This document shows positions 16,944 through 25,262 of a stretch of 64,000 nucleotides of DNA, piece by piece. Each line of letters opens with the position of its first letter. Position 1 is the stretch's first letter. Source of the stretch: Enterococcus alishanensis (GTDB lineage Bacteria > Bacillota > Bacilli > Lactobacillales > Enterococcaceae); the NCBI RefSeq assembly GCF_019218635.1, contig NZ_JAHUZB010000003.1, positions 419,729-483,728 on the forward strand, given 5' to 3'. Below the pieces are notes generated by a model. The model saw only the letters and a program-made list of their open reading frames with translations. It was not told where the DNA came from and did no database searches. The translations under genes and the position numbers were made by a program.

Positions 16944-18101
16944 CTATAGTAGATAGGTTCGATCAAAAGTGATATTTAGCGTAGCTGGTTCATAGCGAGA
17001 AATATAAATTTGGCTGATGTATTCTGATAATTCTAGGTCAGACAACTTGATATTTTCAGGAACAACTAAATCAAAATGAAACGTTTCTGGCGTTGTCGTA
17101 GTATCAATTCTTAAATCATGCATCCGCAAATTTGAATCAATATCTCTTAAAACTTTTCGCATTTTAGGGGCAACCCGTTTGAAATCAGGATCATCAATCG
17201 GGTAAGGATCCAAGTGACAAACCAAATCAACATTCATACGTTCTTTGACCGTCTGTTCGATATCATCAATTACCTCGTGAGCATGTGGCAAACTCCAATC
17301 TTCATTTACTTCAATATGAACAGAAGCAAAAACACTGCTAGGTCCATAGCTATGAATCAATAAATCATGATAACCAATAATATTAGGATATTCATCTAAT
17401 AGTTTTTTGATCTGACTAATCTCTTCTTGCGGGGCGCGGACGCCCATCAGTTCATCAATAAATTCTTTGATCATCTTTATACCTGTATAAATAATATACA
17501 GAGCAATCAAAAATCCAATATACCCATCTATTTGCCAGCCAGTTAACCATTCGATTAAAGCTGAAAGTAAGACTGCAATCGTTGTATAAACATCGTTAAT
17601 ACTATCTTGAGCAGTTGCTTTTAAAGTATTGGAATCGATTTTTTTTGCTAAGCGACGATACATTAAATTCTGCCAAAACTTCATTAAAATCGATAAAATC
17701 AATACAACAAAAATAATAGGTGATAATTTGACTGAACTAGGATCCAAAATCTTATCAAAAGAGCTATCTAAAAAACGAACACCAACATAGGTAACTAAAA
17801 AAGAAACAACAAACCCACTAATGTATTCAAAGCGTTCGTGACCATAAGGATGCTCTTCATCTGCTGGTTTTCCAGCAACTTTAAAGCCGGCAAGTGTAAT
17901 GATGGAAGAAGCCGTATCTGACAAATTATTCATTGCATCTGCCATAATCGAGACACTTCCAGAAATTTGACCAATCAATAGTTTTGCTACAAAGAGTATT
18001 AAATTAGAAAACAAGCCGAGAACACCGGCTAAGATACCTACAGCTTCACGTGTGTTTCCTTTTAATTTTTTTGTAAATTGCTTGATTAAGAAAGTTAACA
18101 T
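16944..18101 (-). CDS. Cation diffusion facilitator, probably Mn2+ exporter (MntE-like)
   Basis: 385 aa CDF antiporter. Six TM segments occupy about residues 20-230, followed by a cytoplasmic metal-binding domain and an additional C-terminal domain of about 90 residues. TM2 carries DAMNNLSD and the TM5 site reads DSIND, i.e. DxxxD; zinc-type CDFs have HxxxD there, whereas DxxxD is typical of the manganese group. HPYGHERFE is the conserved loop after TM2. It would export Mn2+ in exchange for protons and complement the MntH importer at 55.2 kb. RBS GGAAGG. Confidence 0.85.
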   Translation of the reverse strand: MLTFLIKQFTKKLKGNTREAVGILAGVLGLFSNLILFVAKLLIGQISGSVSIMADAMNNLSDTASSIITLAGFKVAGKPADEEHPYGHERFEYISGFVVSFLVTYVGVRFLDSSFDKILDPSSVKLSPIIFVVLILSILMKFWQNLMYRRLAKKIDSNTLKATAQDSINDVYTTIAVLLSALIEWLTGWQIDGYIGFLIALYIIYTGIKMIKEFIDELMGVRAPQEEISQIKKLLDEYPNIIGYHDLLIHSYGPSSVFASVHIEVNEDWSLPHAHEVIDDIEQTVKERMNVDLVCHLDPYPIDDPDFKRVAPKMRKVLRDIDSNLRMHDLRIDTTTTPETFHFDLVVPENIKLSDLELSEYISQIYISRYEPATLNITFDRTYLL

Positions 18102-18275
18102 GCGGGACCTTCCTTTTTTAAAATAATATTCCTAGTATACTAAAATCACTCTCTGAATAAAAGAATTTTATGCTAAAAAAAATCATGAACAACAAATGAG
18201 AGATTTATTGCTTGGTATCACTGGCTTTTTAATGAACTTTTCTGCCCTTCACATTTTAATAAAGCTAAATTCTCG

Positions 18276-18301
18276 TATAATAATTATTGACAATAATTAT
18301 T
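18276..18301 (+). promoter_or_regulatory. Promoter -10 with overlapping perfect 23-bp palindrome (putative operator)
   Basis: TATAAT at 18276-18281 is followed by a perfect inverted repeat at 18279-18301: the 11-base arm AATAATTATTG, one central A, then its exact complement. The repeat overlaps the -10 and ends 3 bp before the RBS of the next gene, the position of a repressor operator. The spacing is that of a one-base-centre dimer site, but it does not match the Fur, Zur or MntR consensus closely. Confidence 0.65.
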
Positions 18302-18316
18302 CATAGGAGGCCCACC

Positions 18317-18655
18317 ATGGAAAATACAGTAGATATTAAATTATGGAATATTGATACCGGAGTCGTCGTCAACGCGCTAGAAGATTTCATTGAAGACTGG
18401 AAAATTTCACGCAATTCTGATTTACAAGAATACTTAAAGAGTTATTCACCTTACTTCCAAAGTGATGATGATACAAGAGAAGCAATGGAATTAATTTTAG
18501 GATATGCCAAGGAATTAATGGATGGGCAAAGAGATGAAGTTGATTTCTATGAAAATAAAATATGGGAAACACGTGATGGCGAAAGTGTCAGGACAACTCA
18601 TTTTCACGAAAGAAAAATATCAAATATGTTAAACAAAATATTAATATTAAAATAA
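18317..18655 (+). CDS. Small acidic uncharacterised protein
   Basis: 112 aa, strongly acidic in its first half, no signal peptide or TM segment. AGGAGG lies 6 nt before ATG 18317, which fixes the start; the in-frame ATG at 18287 lies inside the operator palindrome. No family recognised. Helical with charged repeats (SDDDTREAMELILGYAKE). It is divergent from the CDF exporter gene and has a likely autoregulatory palindrome over its promoter. Confidence 0.65.
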   Translation: MENTVDIKLWNIDTGVVVNALEDFIEDWKISRNSDLQEYLKSYSPYFQSDDDTREAMELILGYAKELMDGQRDEVDFYENKIWETRDGESVRTTHFHERKISNMLNKILILK

Positions 18656-18768
18656 TTAACCAATTAAACAGTTAAAATAAAAAGTATCTCAAAATTTCTT
18701 TTAGACAAGAAAAAAGAAACATGCTAGAATTATTCTTGAATACTATGTTTAGGAATGAGGGACTTTGG

Positions 18769-20709
18769 TTGAAACAAAATAAGTTAAAAACTTTATTAAC
18801 GATTGGGGTATTGGTTAGCCCAATGGTATTATCTAGTTATCAAGCGTTGGCTGCTGAAACAGCAACAACTTCAGAAAGTGCGACACAGTCTTCAGCAACT
18901 GCTACCAGTCAGACAGAAACCGCTGAAACACAGCCACAATCAGAAGCAGAACCTGCGGTGGATACAGAAACAAGTACTACACAAACAACGACGCCGGAAG
19001 CAACACCTGAACCGGTTAAAACTTATAATATTTTTCTCAATGGTGTCGCTTTATCTAAAGAAGAAAATGCCAATGCTTTTTCTCACACTGATGCCGCAGG
19101 AAATACTATTCGATTTACTTATAACAATGAAGAAGGTTTAACTGCTGGTACAGAAGTGACTTATGCAATCACATTAAAAGAAAAGCAAAAGTTAGATAAT
19201 ATTTTAATCTATCAAACAATTGCTAGTGTTAATTTAATTAATAATGCTGAGTTGACTGGAAAATTTGTGATGCCATCAATTGATGTTGCTTTTAGCATGA
19301 AAACTTCCGAAGTAACTGAGCAACCTAGTCAACCTGAAGAAAATAATAATAATTCAAATTCTAATAATAATACTAGCAATAATAATGAAGGTCAGCCAAC
19401 GAATAATCCAGATCAATCGACAAATGAAACTGGAGCAACTACCACCGATGAAGGGCGCCAACCAAATCAAAATGGTGCAGGGGATGTTTATTCACCATCT
19501 AATGTAAATATTCCAACCTATAGTAATGCTGTACAAAACGCAATTGTCCAAGCGGCATATGCGCAATTAGGAAAGCCTTACGTATGGGGTGCTAAAGGAC
19601 CAAATGCATTTGACTGTTCTGGTTTAGCTTATTATGTTTATCAACAAGCAACTGGTCATTTTATTGGTTCTTGGACAGGTGATCAACAGTATTCCGGGAC
19701 ACAGATTCCAGTCAGCGATGCACAACCAGGAGATTTATTATTTTGGGGTGCCCCAACTAGTGTAACAAGTCACGTTGCTATTTATATTGGAAATGGTCAA
19801 TATATTCAAGCACCACAACCTGGAGATGTTGTGAGGGTTACTAATTTGGCAGACTATATGCCAACCTTTGCTGTTCGAGTTAATTTAGCTGGGTTGCCAG
19901 CTGCTAATTCATCCTTACAAAATGCATTTGGATCAGCTTATATCTTTGATCGAAATCAAACGACAGATGGATTTATTGAAAAAATCGGTGAGATTTCACG
20001 GACAATCGGCCAAGAACATGATATTTACGCCTCAGTCATGATTGCTCAAGCAATTTTGGAAAGCGGCTCAGGAAATAGTTCTTTGGCTGCGGAACCAAAC
20101 TTTAATTTATTTGGAATTAAAGGATCTTATGAAGGTCAAGGTGTTTCTTTCAGTACACTAGAACAAGATACTGCCGGAAGTAGTTTTTCAATCACTGCCC
20201 AGTTTAGAAAATATCCTTCTTATAAGGAATCCTTAGAAGATTACGCTGATTTAATTAAAAATGGAATCGCTGGAAATTCAGATTTTTACAAATCAACTTG
20301 GAAGTCAGAAACGAGCTCATTTAAAGATGCTACAAATTATCTACAAGGTCGTTATGCAACAGATAAGCAATATGCTCAAAAATTAGAAGCAATTATTGAT
20401 GCATATGATTTAACTAGCTTTGATGAAGCTAGTAATGAAGTAATTGGTCCGAAGATGTCTGATTTATCTACCAAATTTTCATTAAGTAAAAGAAATATAT
20501 TGATGACTAATGTTGCTTATGGTCCGCAATTACCAGAATTCTTTACTAAAGATTATTTTGTAGATTTATTTAGAGGCGACAGTATCATTGCTTTAGCTGC
20601 TAGTGCTGTTAAATCAAAAGAAGAAATCGCAACTACTACTAATACCACTTCAACTGTTTATTTAGCTTTAAGCAGAGGATTGATCGCTGTTTTACCACCA
20701 GTTAAATAG
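18769..20709 (+). CDS. Secreted bifunctional wall hydrolase: NlpC/P60 then glucosaminidase
   Basis: About 646 aa. A signal peptide (residues 1-30, cleavage near ALA-AE) leads to a Thr/Ser-rich linker, an uncharacterised domain of about 100 residues, an Asn-rich linker, an NlpC/P60 endopeptidase domain (FDCSGLAYYVY with the catalytic Cys, SHVAIYIG with the His) and a glucosaminidase domain (AQAILESGSG with the catalytic Glu). The last 100 residues are of unknown type and show no LPXTG. It should cut both the peptide and glycan parts of peptidoglycan outside the cell. Start TTG 18769 after GAGGGA; the alternative upstream ATG would spoil the signal peptide. Confidence 0.85.
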   Translation: MKQNKLKTLLTIGVLVSPMVLSSYQALAAETATTSESATQSSATATSQTETAETQPQSEAEPAVDTETSTTQTTTPEATPEPVKTYNIFLNGVALSKEENANAFSHTDAAGNTIRFTYNNEEGLTAGTEVTYAITLKEKQKLDNILIYQTIASVNLINNAELTGKFVMPSIDVAFSMKTSEVTEQPSQPEENNNNSNSNNNTSNNNEGQPTNNPDQSTNETGATTTDEGRQPNQNGAGDVYSPSNVNIPTYSNAVQNAIVQAAYAQLGKPYVWGAKGPNAFDCSGLAYYVYQQATGHFIGSWTGDQQYSGTQIPVSDAQPGDLLFWGAPTSVTSHVAIYIGNGQYIQAPQPGDVVRVTNLADYMPTFAVRVNLAGLPAANSSLQNAFGSAYIFDRNQTTDGFIEKIGEISRTIGQEHDIYASVMIAQAILESGSGNSSLAAEPNFNLFGIKGSYEGQGVSFSTLEQDTAGSSFSITAQFRKYPSYKESLEDYADLIKNGIAGNSDFYKSTWKSETSSFKDATNYLQGRYATDKQYAQKLEAIIDAYDLTSFDEASNEVIGPKMSDLSTKFSLSKRNILMTNVAYGPQLPEFFTKDYFVDLFRGDSIIALAASAVKSKEEIATTTNTTSTVYLALSRGLIAVLPPVK

Positions 20710-20718
20710 TATTTTTCT

Positions 20719-20746
20719 AACCGGCTCTGATAAAGAGTCGGTTTTT
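20719..20746 (+). terminator. Terminator after the bifunctional wall hydrolase
   Basis: A 10-bp stem with one G-U pair (AACCGGCTCT with AGAGTCGGTT), 5-nt loop, then six T. Confidence 0.85.
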
Positions 20747-20808
20747 TAGATTGACCTGAAGAGAAATAAAACTTACTATTTAGAAGAACGAAAATCTAGG
20801 AGGTTTTT

Positions 20809-21630
20809 ATGAGTATTAAATTAGTAGCAATCGATATTGATGGAACATTGTTAAATCCCCAAAGAGAAATTACACCAGGTGTAGAAGCAGCCTTGAAAAA
20901 AGCTCGAGCAGCAGGTGTTTATATTGTTTTAGCAAGTGGACGCCCATTAGTTGGTGTCCAAAATCAACTTGAAACATTAGGTTTGTTGACCGAAGAGGAT
21001 TATGCAATTACTTATAATGGTGGATTGGTAGTCAATAATCACACAGGAGCGGTAGTTTCTGAATATGGCTTGACTAGAGATCAGTTTTTAGAGATTGATA
21101 CTTTGGCTCGAAAATTAAATGTCCATTTGCATACAGAAGATAAAGAAGCGATTTATACTTCTAATCGTGATATTAGTCCTTATACAGTTCATGAATCTTT
21201 CTTAGTGGATATGCAAATTCGTTTTAGAATGCCTGACGAAATTGCAAATCAAGTTGTGCCTACAAAAATGATGATGATTGATGAGCCGGAGATCTTAACT
21301 GAGGCAATTCAAAAAATCCCTGCCGATTTTTATGACCGCTATACCCTTGTACAAAGTACGCCATTCTTTTTAGAAGTCTTGAATAAAGAAGTTAGTAAAG
21401 GATTGGCTCTGGAAAAGTTAACAGAGCATCTAGGTTTACAACAATCCGAAGTAATGGCGATTGGCGATCAAGAAAATGACTTAGCAATGATCCAATACGC
21501 TGGAACAGGAATTGCCATGGGAAATGGTACAGCTTCAGCAAAGGAATTGGCTGATTTTGTGGTAGCCAGTAATGCAGAAGATGGCGTTAAAGAAGCGATT
21601 GACCGTTTTGTTTTCTTGGAGAAAAAATAA
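20809..21630 (+). CDS. Cof-type HAD-IIB phosphatase
   Basis: 273 aa haloacid-dehalogenase phosphatase. Motif I DIDGTLLNP (Asp8 nucleophile), motif II LASGR, a C2-type cap from about residue 85 to 185, and motif III/IV GDQENDLAMI are all present. Cytoplasmic; members dephosphorylate sugar phosphates, flavin mononucleotide or pyridoxal phosphate, and the sequence does not discriminate between these. It overlaps the following flavin oxidoreductase gene by one base, so the two are coupled. RBS AGGAGG. Confidence 0.88.
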   Translation: MSIKLVAIDIDGTLLNPQREITPGVEAALKKARAAGVYIVLASGRPLVGVQNQLETLGLLTEEDYAITYNGGLVVNNHTGAVVSEYGLTRDQFLEIDTLARKLNVHLHTEDKEAIYTSNRDISPYTVHESFLVDMQIRFRMPDEIANQVVPTKMMMIDEPEILTEAIQKIPADFYDRYTLVQSTPFFLEVLNKEVSKGLALEKLTEHLGLQQSEVMAIGDQENDLAMIQYAGTGIAMGNGTASAKELADFVVASNAEDGVKEAIDRFVFLEKK

Positions 21631-22730
21631 TGAAAATGACCGAACCTATTACTTTTAGAAGAGGACTAACTTTAAAAAATAGAATTGTAATGGCACCAAT
21701 GACTGTCAAAATGAGTTTTTATGATGGGATCGTAACTGATGATGAGATTGCGTATTATCAAATGCGGGCTGGAGCAATTGGTGCAATTATTACAGGTGCC
21801 GCTAATGTTCAGCCCAATGGCAAAGGTTGGGAAGGAGAGCTTGGTGTCGATGACGATAAACAAATTCCACGCTTAGCCAAATTAGCTTCTGCGATTCAAA
21901 CAAATGGGACTAAAGCTATTTTACAAATATTTCATGCCGGACGTATGACTGATTCTTCTGTTTTAAGAGGTAAAACACCAGTATCTGCCAGTGCAGTACC
22001 GACTCATAAGGAATGGGGGGAAGTGCCCCGAGAAATGAGTCATGAAGAAATTTTGGCAGTCATTGACAATTATGCCAAAGCGACAAGGCGAGCGATTCAA
22101 GCGGGCTTTGATGGTGTCGAATTACATGGAGCAAATTTATATTTGATTCAACAATTTTTCTCTCCTCATTCTAATATCCGTGAAGATATGTGGGGCGGCA
22201 GTTTGGAAAAACGCTACACTTTTATCGACCAAGTGGTCTCTGCCGTGACGAAAGTAGTAGACGATTCTGAAGTAGAAAATTTTATTGTCGGTTTCCGTTT
22301 TTCTCCTGAAGAATTTACTGAACCAGGTATTCGTTTTACTGATGCATTGTATTTAGTTGATCAGTTAGCTGACACAAGTTTGGATTATTTACATGTTTCT
22401 TTGAGGGATTATCAAAAGAAACCAGAGCTTCCAGCCTATCAAGAAAAAACGATTGTCGAATATTTAGCTGAAAAAATTGCTGGTCGAATCCCTTTAATCG
22501 GAGTAGGAGAAGTGACTACTCAAGAAGATGCTGAAAAATTATTAACGACAGCTGATATTGCGGCTTTAGGAAAAATTTTACTCAGTGAACCTAATTGGTA
22601 TAATAAAGTGATTCATCAACAAGAAGATTTAATTCGTCATAAAATTTCTAGCTATGATCGAGAAGAACTGCATATTAGCAATGGTGCTTGGGGCTTCCTA
22701 ATCGATCGAATGGCCGATCGCATTGACTAA
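21630..22730 (+). CDS. NADH-dependent flavin oxidoreductase, Old Yellow Enzyme family
   Basis: 366 aa TIM barrel of the OYE/YqjM-like group: FRRGLTLKNRIVMAPMT at the N-terminus, FHAGRM near residue 110, GVELHGANLYLIQQFFSPHSN around 170 and GVGEV near 290. It binds FMN and reduces activated double bonds using NAD(P)H. It lacks a C-terminal iron-sulfur domain, so it is not of the 2,4-dienoyl-CoA reductase type. The ATG shares its A with the stop codon of the HAD gene (TAATG). Confidence 0.88.
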   Translation: MKMTEPITFRRGLTLKNRIVMAPMTVKMSFYDGIVTDDEIAYYQMRAGAIGAIITGAANVQPNGKGWEGELGVDDDKQIPRLAKLASAIQTNGTKAILQIFHAGRMTDSSVLRGKTPVSASAVPTHKEWGEVPREMSHEEILAVIDNYAKATRRAIQAGFDGVELHGANLYLIQQFFSPHSNIREDMWGGSLEKRYTFIDQVVSAVTKVVDDSEVENFIVGFRFSPEEFTEPGIRFTDALYLVDQLADTSLDYLHVSLRDYQKKPELPAYQEKTIVEYLAEKIAGRIPLIGVGEVTTQEDAEKLLTTADIAALGKILLSEPNWYNKVIHQQEDLIRHKISSYDREELHISNGAWGFLIDRMADRID

Positions 22731-22765
22731 ATGAAAATAAAATGAAAATTTGTTTAAAAAATAGC

Positions 22766-22794
22766 TTGACGAATCTTATTTAGAGGATTATGAT
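22766..22794 (+). promoter_or_regulatory. Promoter of the trp leader and operon
   Basis: TTGACG (22766-22771) and TATGAT (22789-22794) are separated by 17 bp. The predicted transcript starts about 15 nt before the first T-box stem I. Confidence 0.8.
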
Positions 22795-22810
22795 AGTTTT
22801 CAATATAACA

Positions 22811-23063
22811 GTTAAACAAAAGAGAAGTAGCCTAAGATAATTTTTTCAGAGAGCTGATGGGACTGCGAATCAGTAAAATTACTTTTGTGAATGGCCTTTT
22901 GGACCGAAGATTTGAACACTTGTTTAGTAGGATTTTCCGGGTACTCCCGTTACAGAGAAAAGTTATTGATAGATAACTGATAGAGGTCTTTTTAGACATT
23001 TTTGAGGTGGCACCGTGGATTATCCGCCCTCGAACTAACATACGTTGGTTCGGGGGCTTTTTT
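22811..23063 (+). promoter_or_regulatory. tRNA-Trp T-box leader 1 (canonical)
   Basis: T-box riboswitch. Stem I has an AGAAGTA specifier-loop motif (22823 on), an 11-bp upper helix (22834-22844 with 22875-22885), the AGAGAG motif (22848-22853) and a distal hairpin GCTGAT/ATCAGT. The specifier codon is UGG at 22892-22894, preceded by GAA. Stem III is CGGG-TACT-CCCG (22938-22949). The T-box AGGTGGCACCGTGGA spans 23005-23019, with UGGC ready to pair with the GCCA end of uncharged tRNA-Trp. A 14-bp terminator stem (23026-23057) with T run follows. Uncharged tRNA-Trp would permit read-through. Confidence 0.93.
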
Positions 23064-23080
23064 ATATTTCAAAATAGATA

Positions 23081-23327
23081 ACAAGAGAAGTAATCAAGAA
23101 TTGAAAGATTTACAGCAAGCTTTAGTTGATGAGAAGAAAGCAATCTTTCCTTGATGAATGGACTTGGGTAAGCATCCTTGAATAAAAGTAGGGGATGACG
23201 GGCTCGCCCGTTATAGCGAAAGTTGTTGTTAGACAACTGTTTAAGCTGCTATTATTTAGCAGAATTATTGAGGTGGTACCGTGCGATTGCGCCCTCAAGT
23301 CAGAATACTGGCTTGAGGGCTTTTTTT
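23081..23327 (+). promoter_or_regulatory. tRNA-Trp T-box leader 2 (divergent stem I)
   Basis: A second T-box begins 18 bp after the first terminator. It has the same AGAGAAGTA motif, an upper helix ATCAAG/CTTGAT (23093-23098 with 23150-23155), a nested helix GAAAGATT/AATCTTTC, and specifier UGG at 23159-23161 preceded by GAA and followed by A. Stem III is ACGGGC-TC-GCCCGT (23198-23211). T-box AGGTGGTACCGTGC lies at 23271-23284 and a 13-bp terminator at 23291-23320 with seven T. The distal part of stem I lacks the AGAGAG and GG-UG motifs of the first copy. Two T-boxes in series give two checks on tRNA-Trp charging. Confidence 0.9.
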
Positions 23328-23349
23328 ATATTAAAAGGAGGAAAAACAG

Positions 23350-24714
23350 ATGCGAAAAATAAAAGTAATTAATGGTGATTGTTTCACACCCATCAGTTTA
23401 TATTATCGGTTGAAAAGTCAACAAAAGGCTTTACTGGAAAGTATTCCTCGAGAGCAGGAAGCCAGCCGCTATTCGGTGATTGCTTTTGATCCAGTTCATC
23501 ATTTGAGTTATTTAGAAGGGCAATTCAAAATTGATGGACAAGCTTATCCTGTTTGTGATCCTTTGAAAGAATTAGAAAGATATGTATTGAAAAATGAAGT
23601 CTTGCATGAAAATTTACCTTTTCAAGGAGGAGCTATTGGCTACGTGGGTTATGATATTGCCGCTTGCTATGAAGATATCGGTCCAATTCCGATAGATCAA
23701 CTAAAAATCCCTGATATGCAATTTTATCTATATGAAAACTTCTTAATCTATGATCATAAAGAACAGACGGTGACAATCGTAATTGGTAATACTTACTCTC
23801 AGGTTAGTGAAGAAAAACTAGATCAAAAATTATCACAAGTAGAAAAACAGTTGGCTATTTTAAATATACAAGAAAATCAATTGCCTCCAGCAGTGAAATT
23901 ATCTTTTACTAGTAATTTTCCGCAAGCAGTTTATGAGGCAACCGTCAAAAAAGCGAAAGCCAAAATTAAAGCCGGCGATTTATTTCAAGTGGTTCCTTCA
24001 CAACGTTTAGTCGCAGATTTTAAAATGGATGGCTTTGATTATTATCGCCATTTGAGAAATACCAACCCTTCTGCTTATTTGTATTATTTGCCCTTTCCAG
24101 ATTGTCAGGTAATTGGCTCTTCACCAGAAAGTTTAGTCAGGGTCAAAGGTAAGGAAGTGACAACTAATCCGATAGCTGGGACCCGAAAACGGGGTCTAAC
24201 AATTAAAGAGGATAATCAATTGGCAGAAGATTTGGCAACCGATGAGAAAGAATTAGCTGAGCATAAAATGTTGGTGGATTTAGGTAGAAATGATTTAGGA
24301 AAAATTGCTGAGATTGGTTCAGTAAGAGTCCCAATTTATTTAACTGTTGAACGTTATCGTTTTGTGATGCATCTTGTTTCAGTCGTTTCAGCTCAGTTAA
24401 AACCAGAATATCAGGCAATGGATGCATTAAAAGCAACTTTACCAGCAGGAACTGTCAGCGGCGCTCCAAAAATTCGTGCTATGACAAGAATTTATCAATG
24501 GGAGCCCGTAAAACGGTCGGTTTATGCAGGAGCGGTCGGCTATTTATCTCAAGACAATCAAGCTGATTTTGCGATTGCTATTCGTACCATGGTAGTGAAA
24601 GATCAGAAAGCCTATGTTCAAGCTGGGGCTGGAGTAGTTTATGATTCTGATCCAACTTCAGAATATTTTGAAACGTTGCAAAAAGCCAAAGCTTTATTGG
24701 AGGTAGGCAGATGA
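23350..24714 (+). CDS. trpE: Anthranilate synthase component I
   Basis: 454 aa chorismate-using enzyme. The C-terminal catalytic half contains IKAGDLFQVVPSQR, NPSAYLYYLPF, SSPESLVRV, PIAGTRKRG, ELAEHKMLVDLGRNDLG and PAGTVSGAPKIRAM. It forms anthranilate from chorismate with ammonia supplied by TrpG. The first gene of the operon, 23 bp after the second T-box terminator, with AAAAGGAGG as RBS. The gene is slightly shorter than most TrpE (about 460-520 aa), with the reduction in the N-terminal half. Confidence 0.96.
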   Translation: MRKIKVINGDCFTPISLYYRLKSQQKALLESIPREQEASRYSVIAFDPVHHLSYLEGQFKIDGQAYPVCDPLKELERYVLKNEVLHENLPFQGGAIGYVGYDIAACYEDIGPIPIDQLKIPDMQFYLYENFLIYDHKEQTVTIVIGNTYSQVSEEKLDQKLSQVEKQLAILNIQENQLPPAVKLSFTSNFPQAVYEATVKKAKAKIKAGDLFQVVPSQRLVADFKMDGFDYYRHLRNTNPSAYLYYLPFPDCQVIGSSPESLVRVKGKEVTTNPIAGTRKRGLTIKEDNQLAEDLATDEKELAEHKMLVDLGRNDLGKIAEIGSVRVPIYLTVERYRFVMHLVSVVSAQLKPEYQAMDALKATLPAGTVSGAPKIRAMTRIYQWEPVKRSVYAGAVGYLSQDNQADFAIAIRTMVVKDQKAYVQAGAGVVYDSDPTSEYFETLQKAKALLEVGR

Positions 24715-25262
24715 TTTTATTAGTCGATAATTACGATTCCTTTACTTATAACTTGCTTCAATTATTTCCTAAGGAGATTGAGATTCAAGTCGTCCGTAAC
24801 GATGCTCCTGAATTAATTGAAATAGCTGAAAAGGCCCAAGGAATTGTTCTCTCGCCTGGACCTGGGCGTCCCAATGAAGCTGGATTGATGGAAATTTTGA
24901 TCAAAAAATTTTATCAACGAAAACCAATCTTAGGGATTTGTTTAGGTCATCAAGGCATTGCAGAAGTTTTTGGAGGGAGAATTGTTGCATCACCGCAAGT
25001 CGTTCATGGCAAACAAAGTTCTTTAAAAAATACCAAGCAAAAAGTAATGCGGTATCACTCGCTAATCGTTGAAAAGGTTAGTCTACCAAAAGAATTAATT
25101 GTGACTGAGGAAGCAGATGATTTAGTTATGGCCTTGCGTCATCGAGATTATCCTATTTACGGCTTACAATTTCATCCCGAATCAATCGGCACCGAGAATG
25201 GTCAACAATATTTACAAGAATTTTTACAGGAAGTGAGGAATTCCGATGCAAGCATTATTTGA
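24711..25262 (+). CDS. trpG: Anthranilate synthase component II (glutamine amidotransferase)
   Basis: 183 aa class I glutamine amidotransferase. The nucleophile is Cys77 in GICLGHQG; His and Glu lie in LQFHPESIGT near residue 165. It passes ammonia from glutamine to TrpE. Start ATG overlaps the trpE stop by four bases (ATGA). Not fused to trpD, unlike in enterobacteria. Confidence 0.96.
   Translation: MILLVDNYDSFTYNLLQLFPKEIEIQVVRNDAPELIEIAEKAQGIVLSPGPGRPNEAGLMEILIKKFYQRKPILGICLGHQGIAEVFGGRIVASPQVVHGKQSSLKNTKQKVMRYHSLIVEKVSLPKELIVTEEADDLVMALRHRDYPIYGLQFHPESIGTENGQQYLQEFLQEVRNSDASII

Noticed and set aside
18279..18301. Fur, PerR or Zur box at the 23-bp palindrome
   Set aside because: The arms do not fit these consensus sequences well enough; only a palindromic operator of unknown specificity is claimed.
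19331..19400. AAT-rich repetitive tract that could look like a tandem repeat or CRISPR
   Set aside because: It encodes the Asn-rich linker of the wall hydrolase; there are no spacers and no cas genes in the window.
22875..22889. AUU as specifier of the first T-box
   Set aside because: An alternative lower helix could place AUU next to it, but the longer upper helix, the GAA-UGG context and the matching second T-box support UGG.
22832..23041. 69-codon minus-strand frame inside the trp leader
   Set aside because: It lies wholly within the first T-box; the reading frame is a by-product of the RNA structure.
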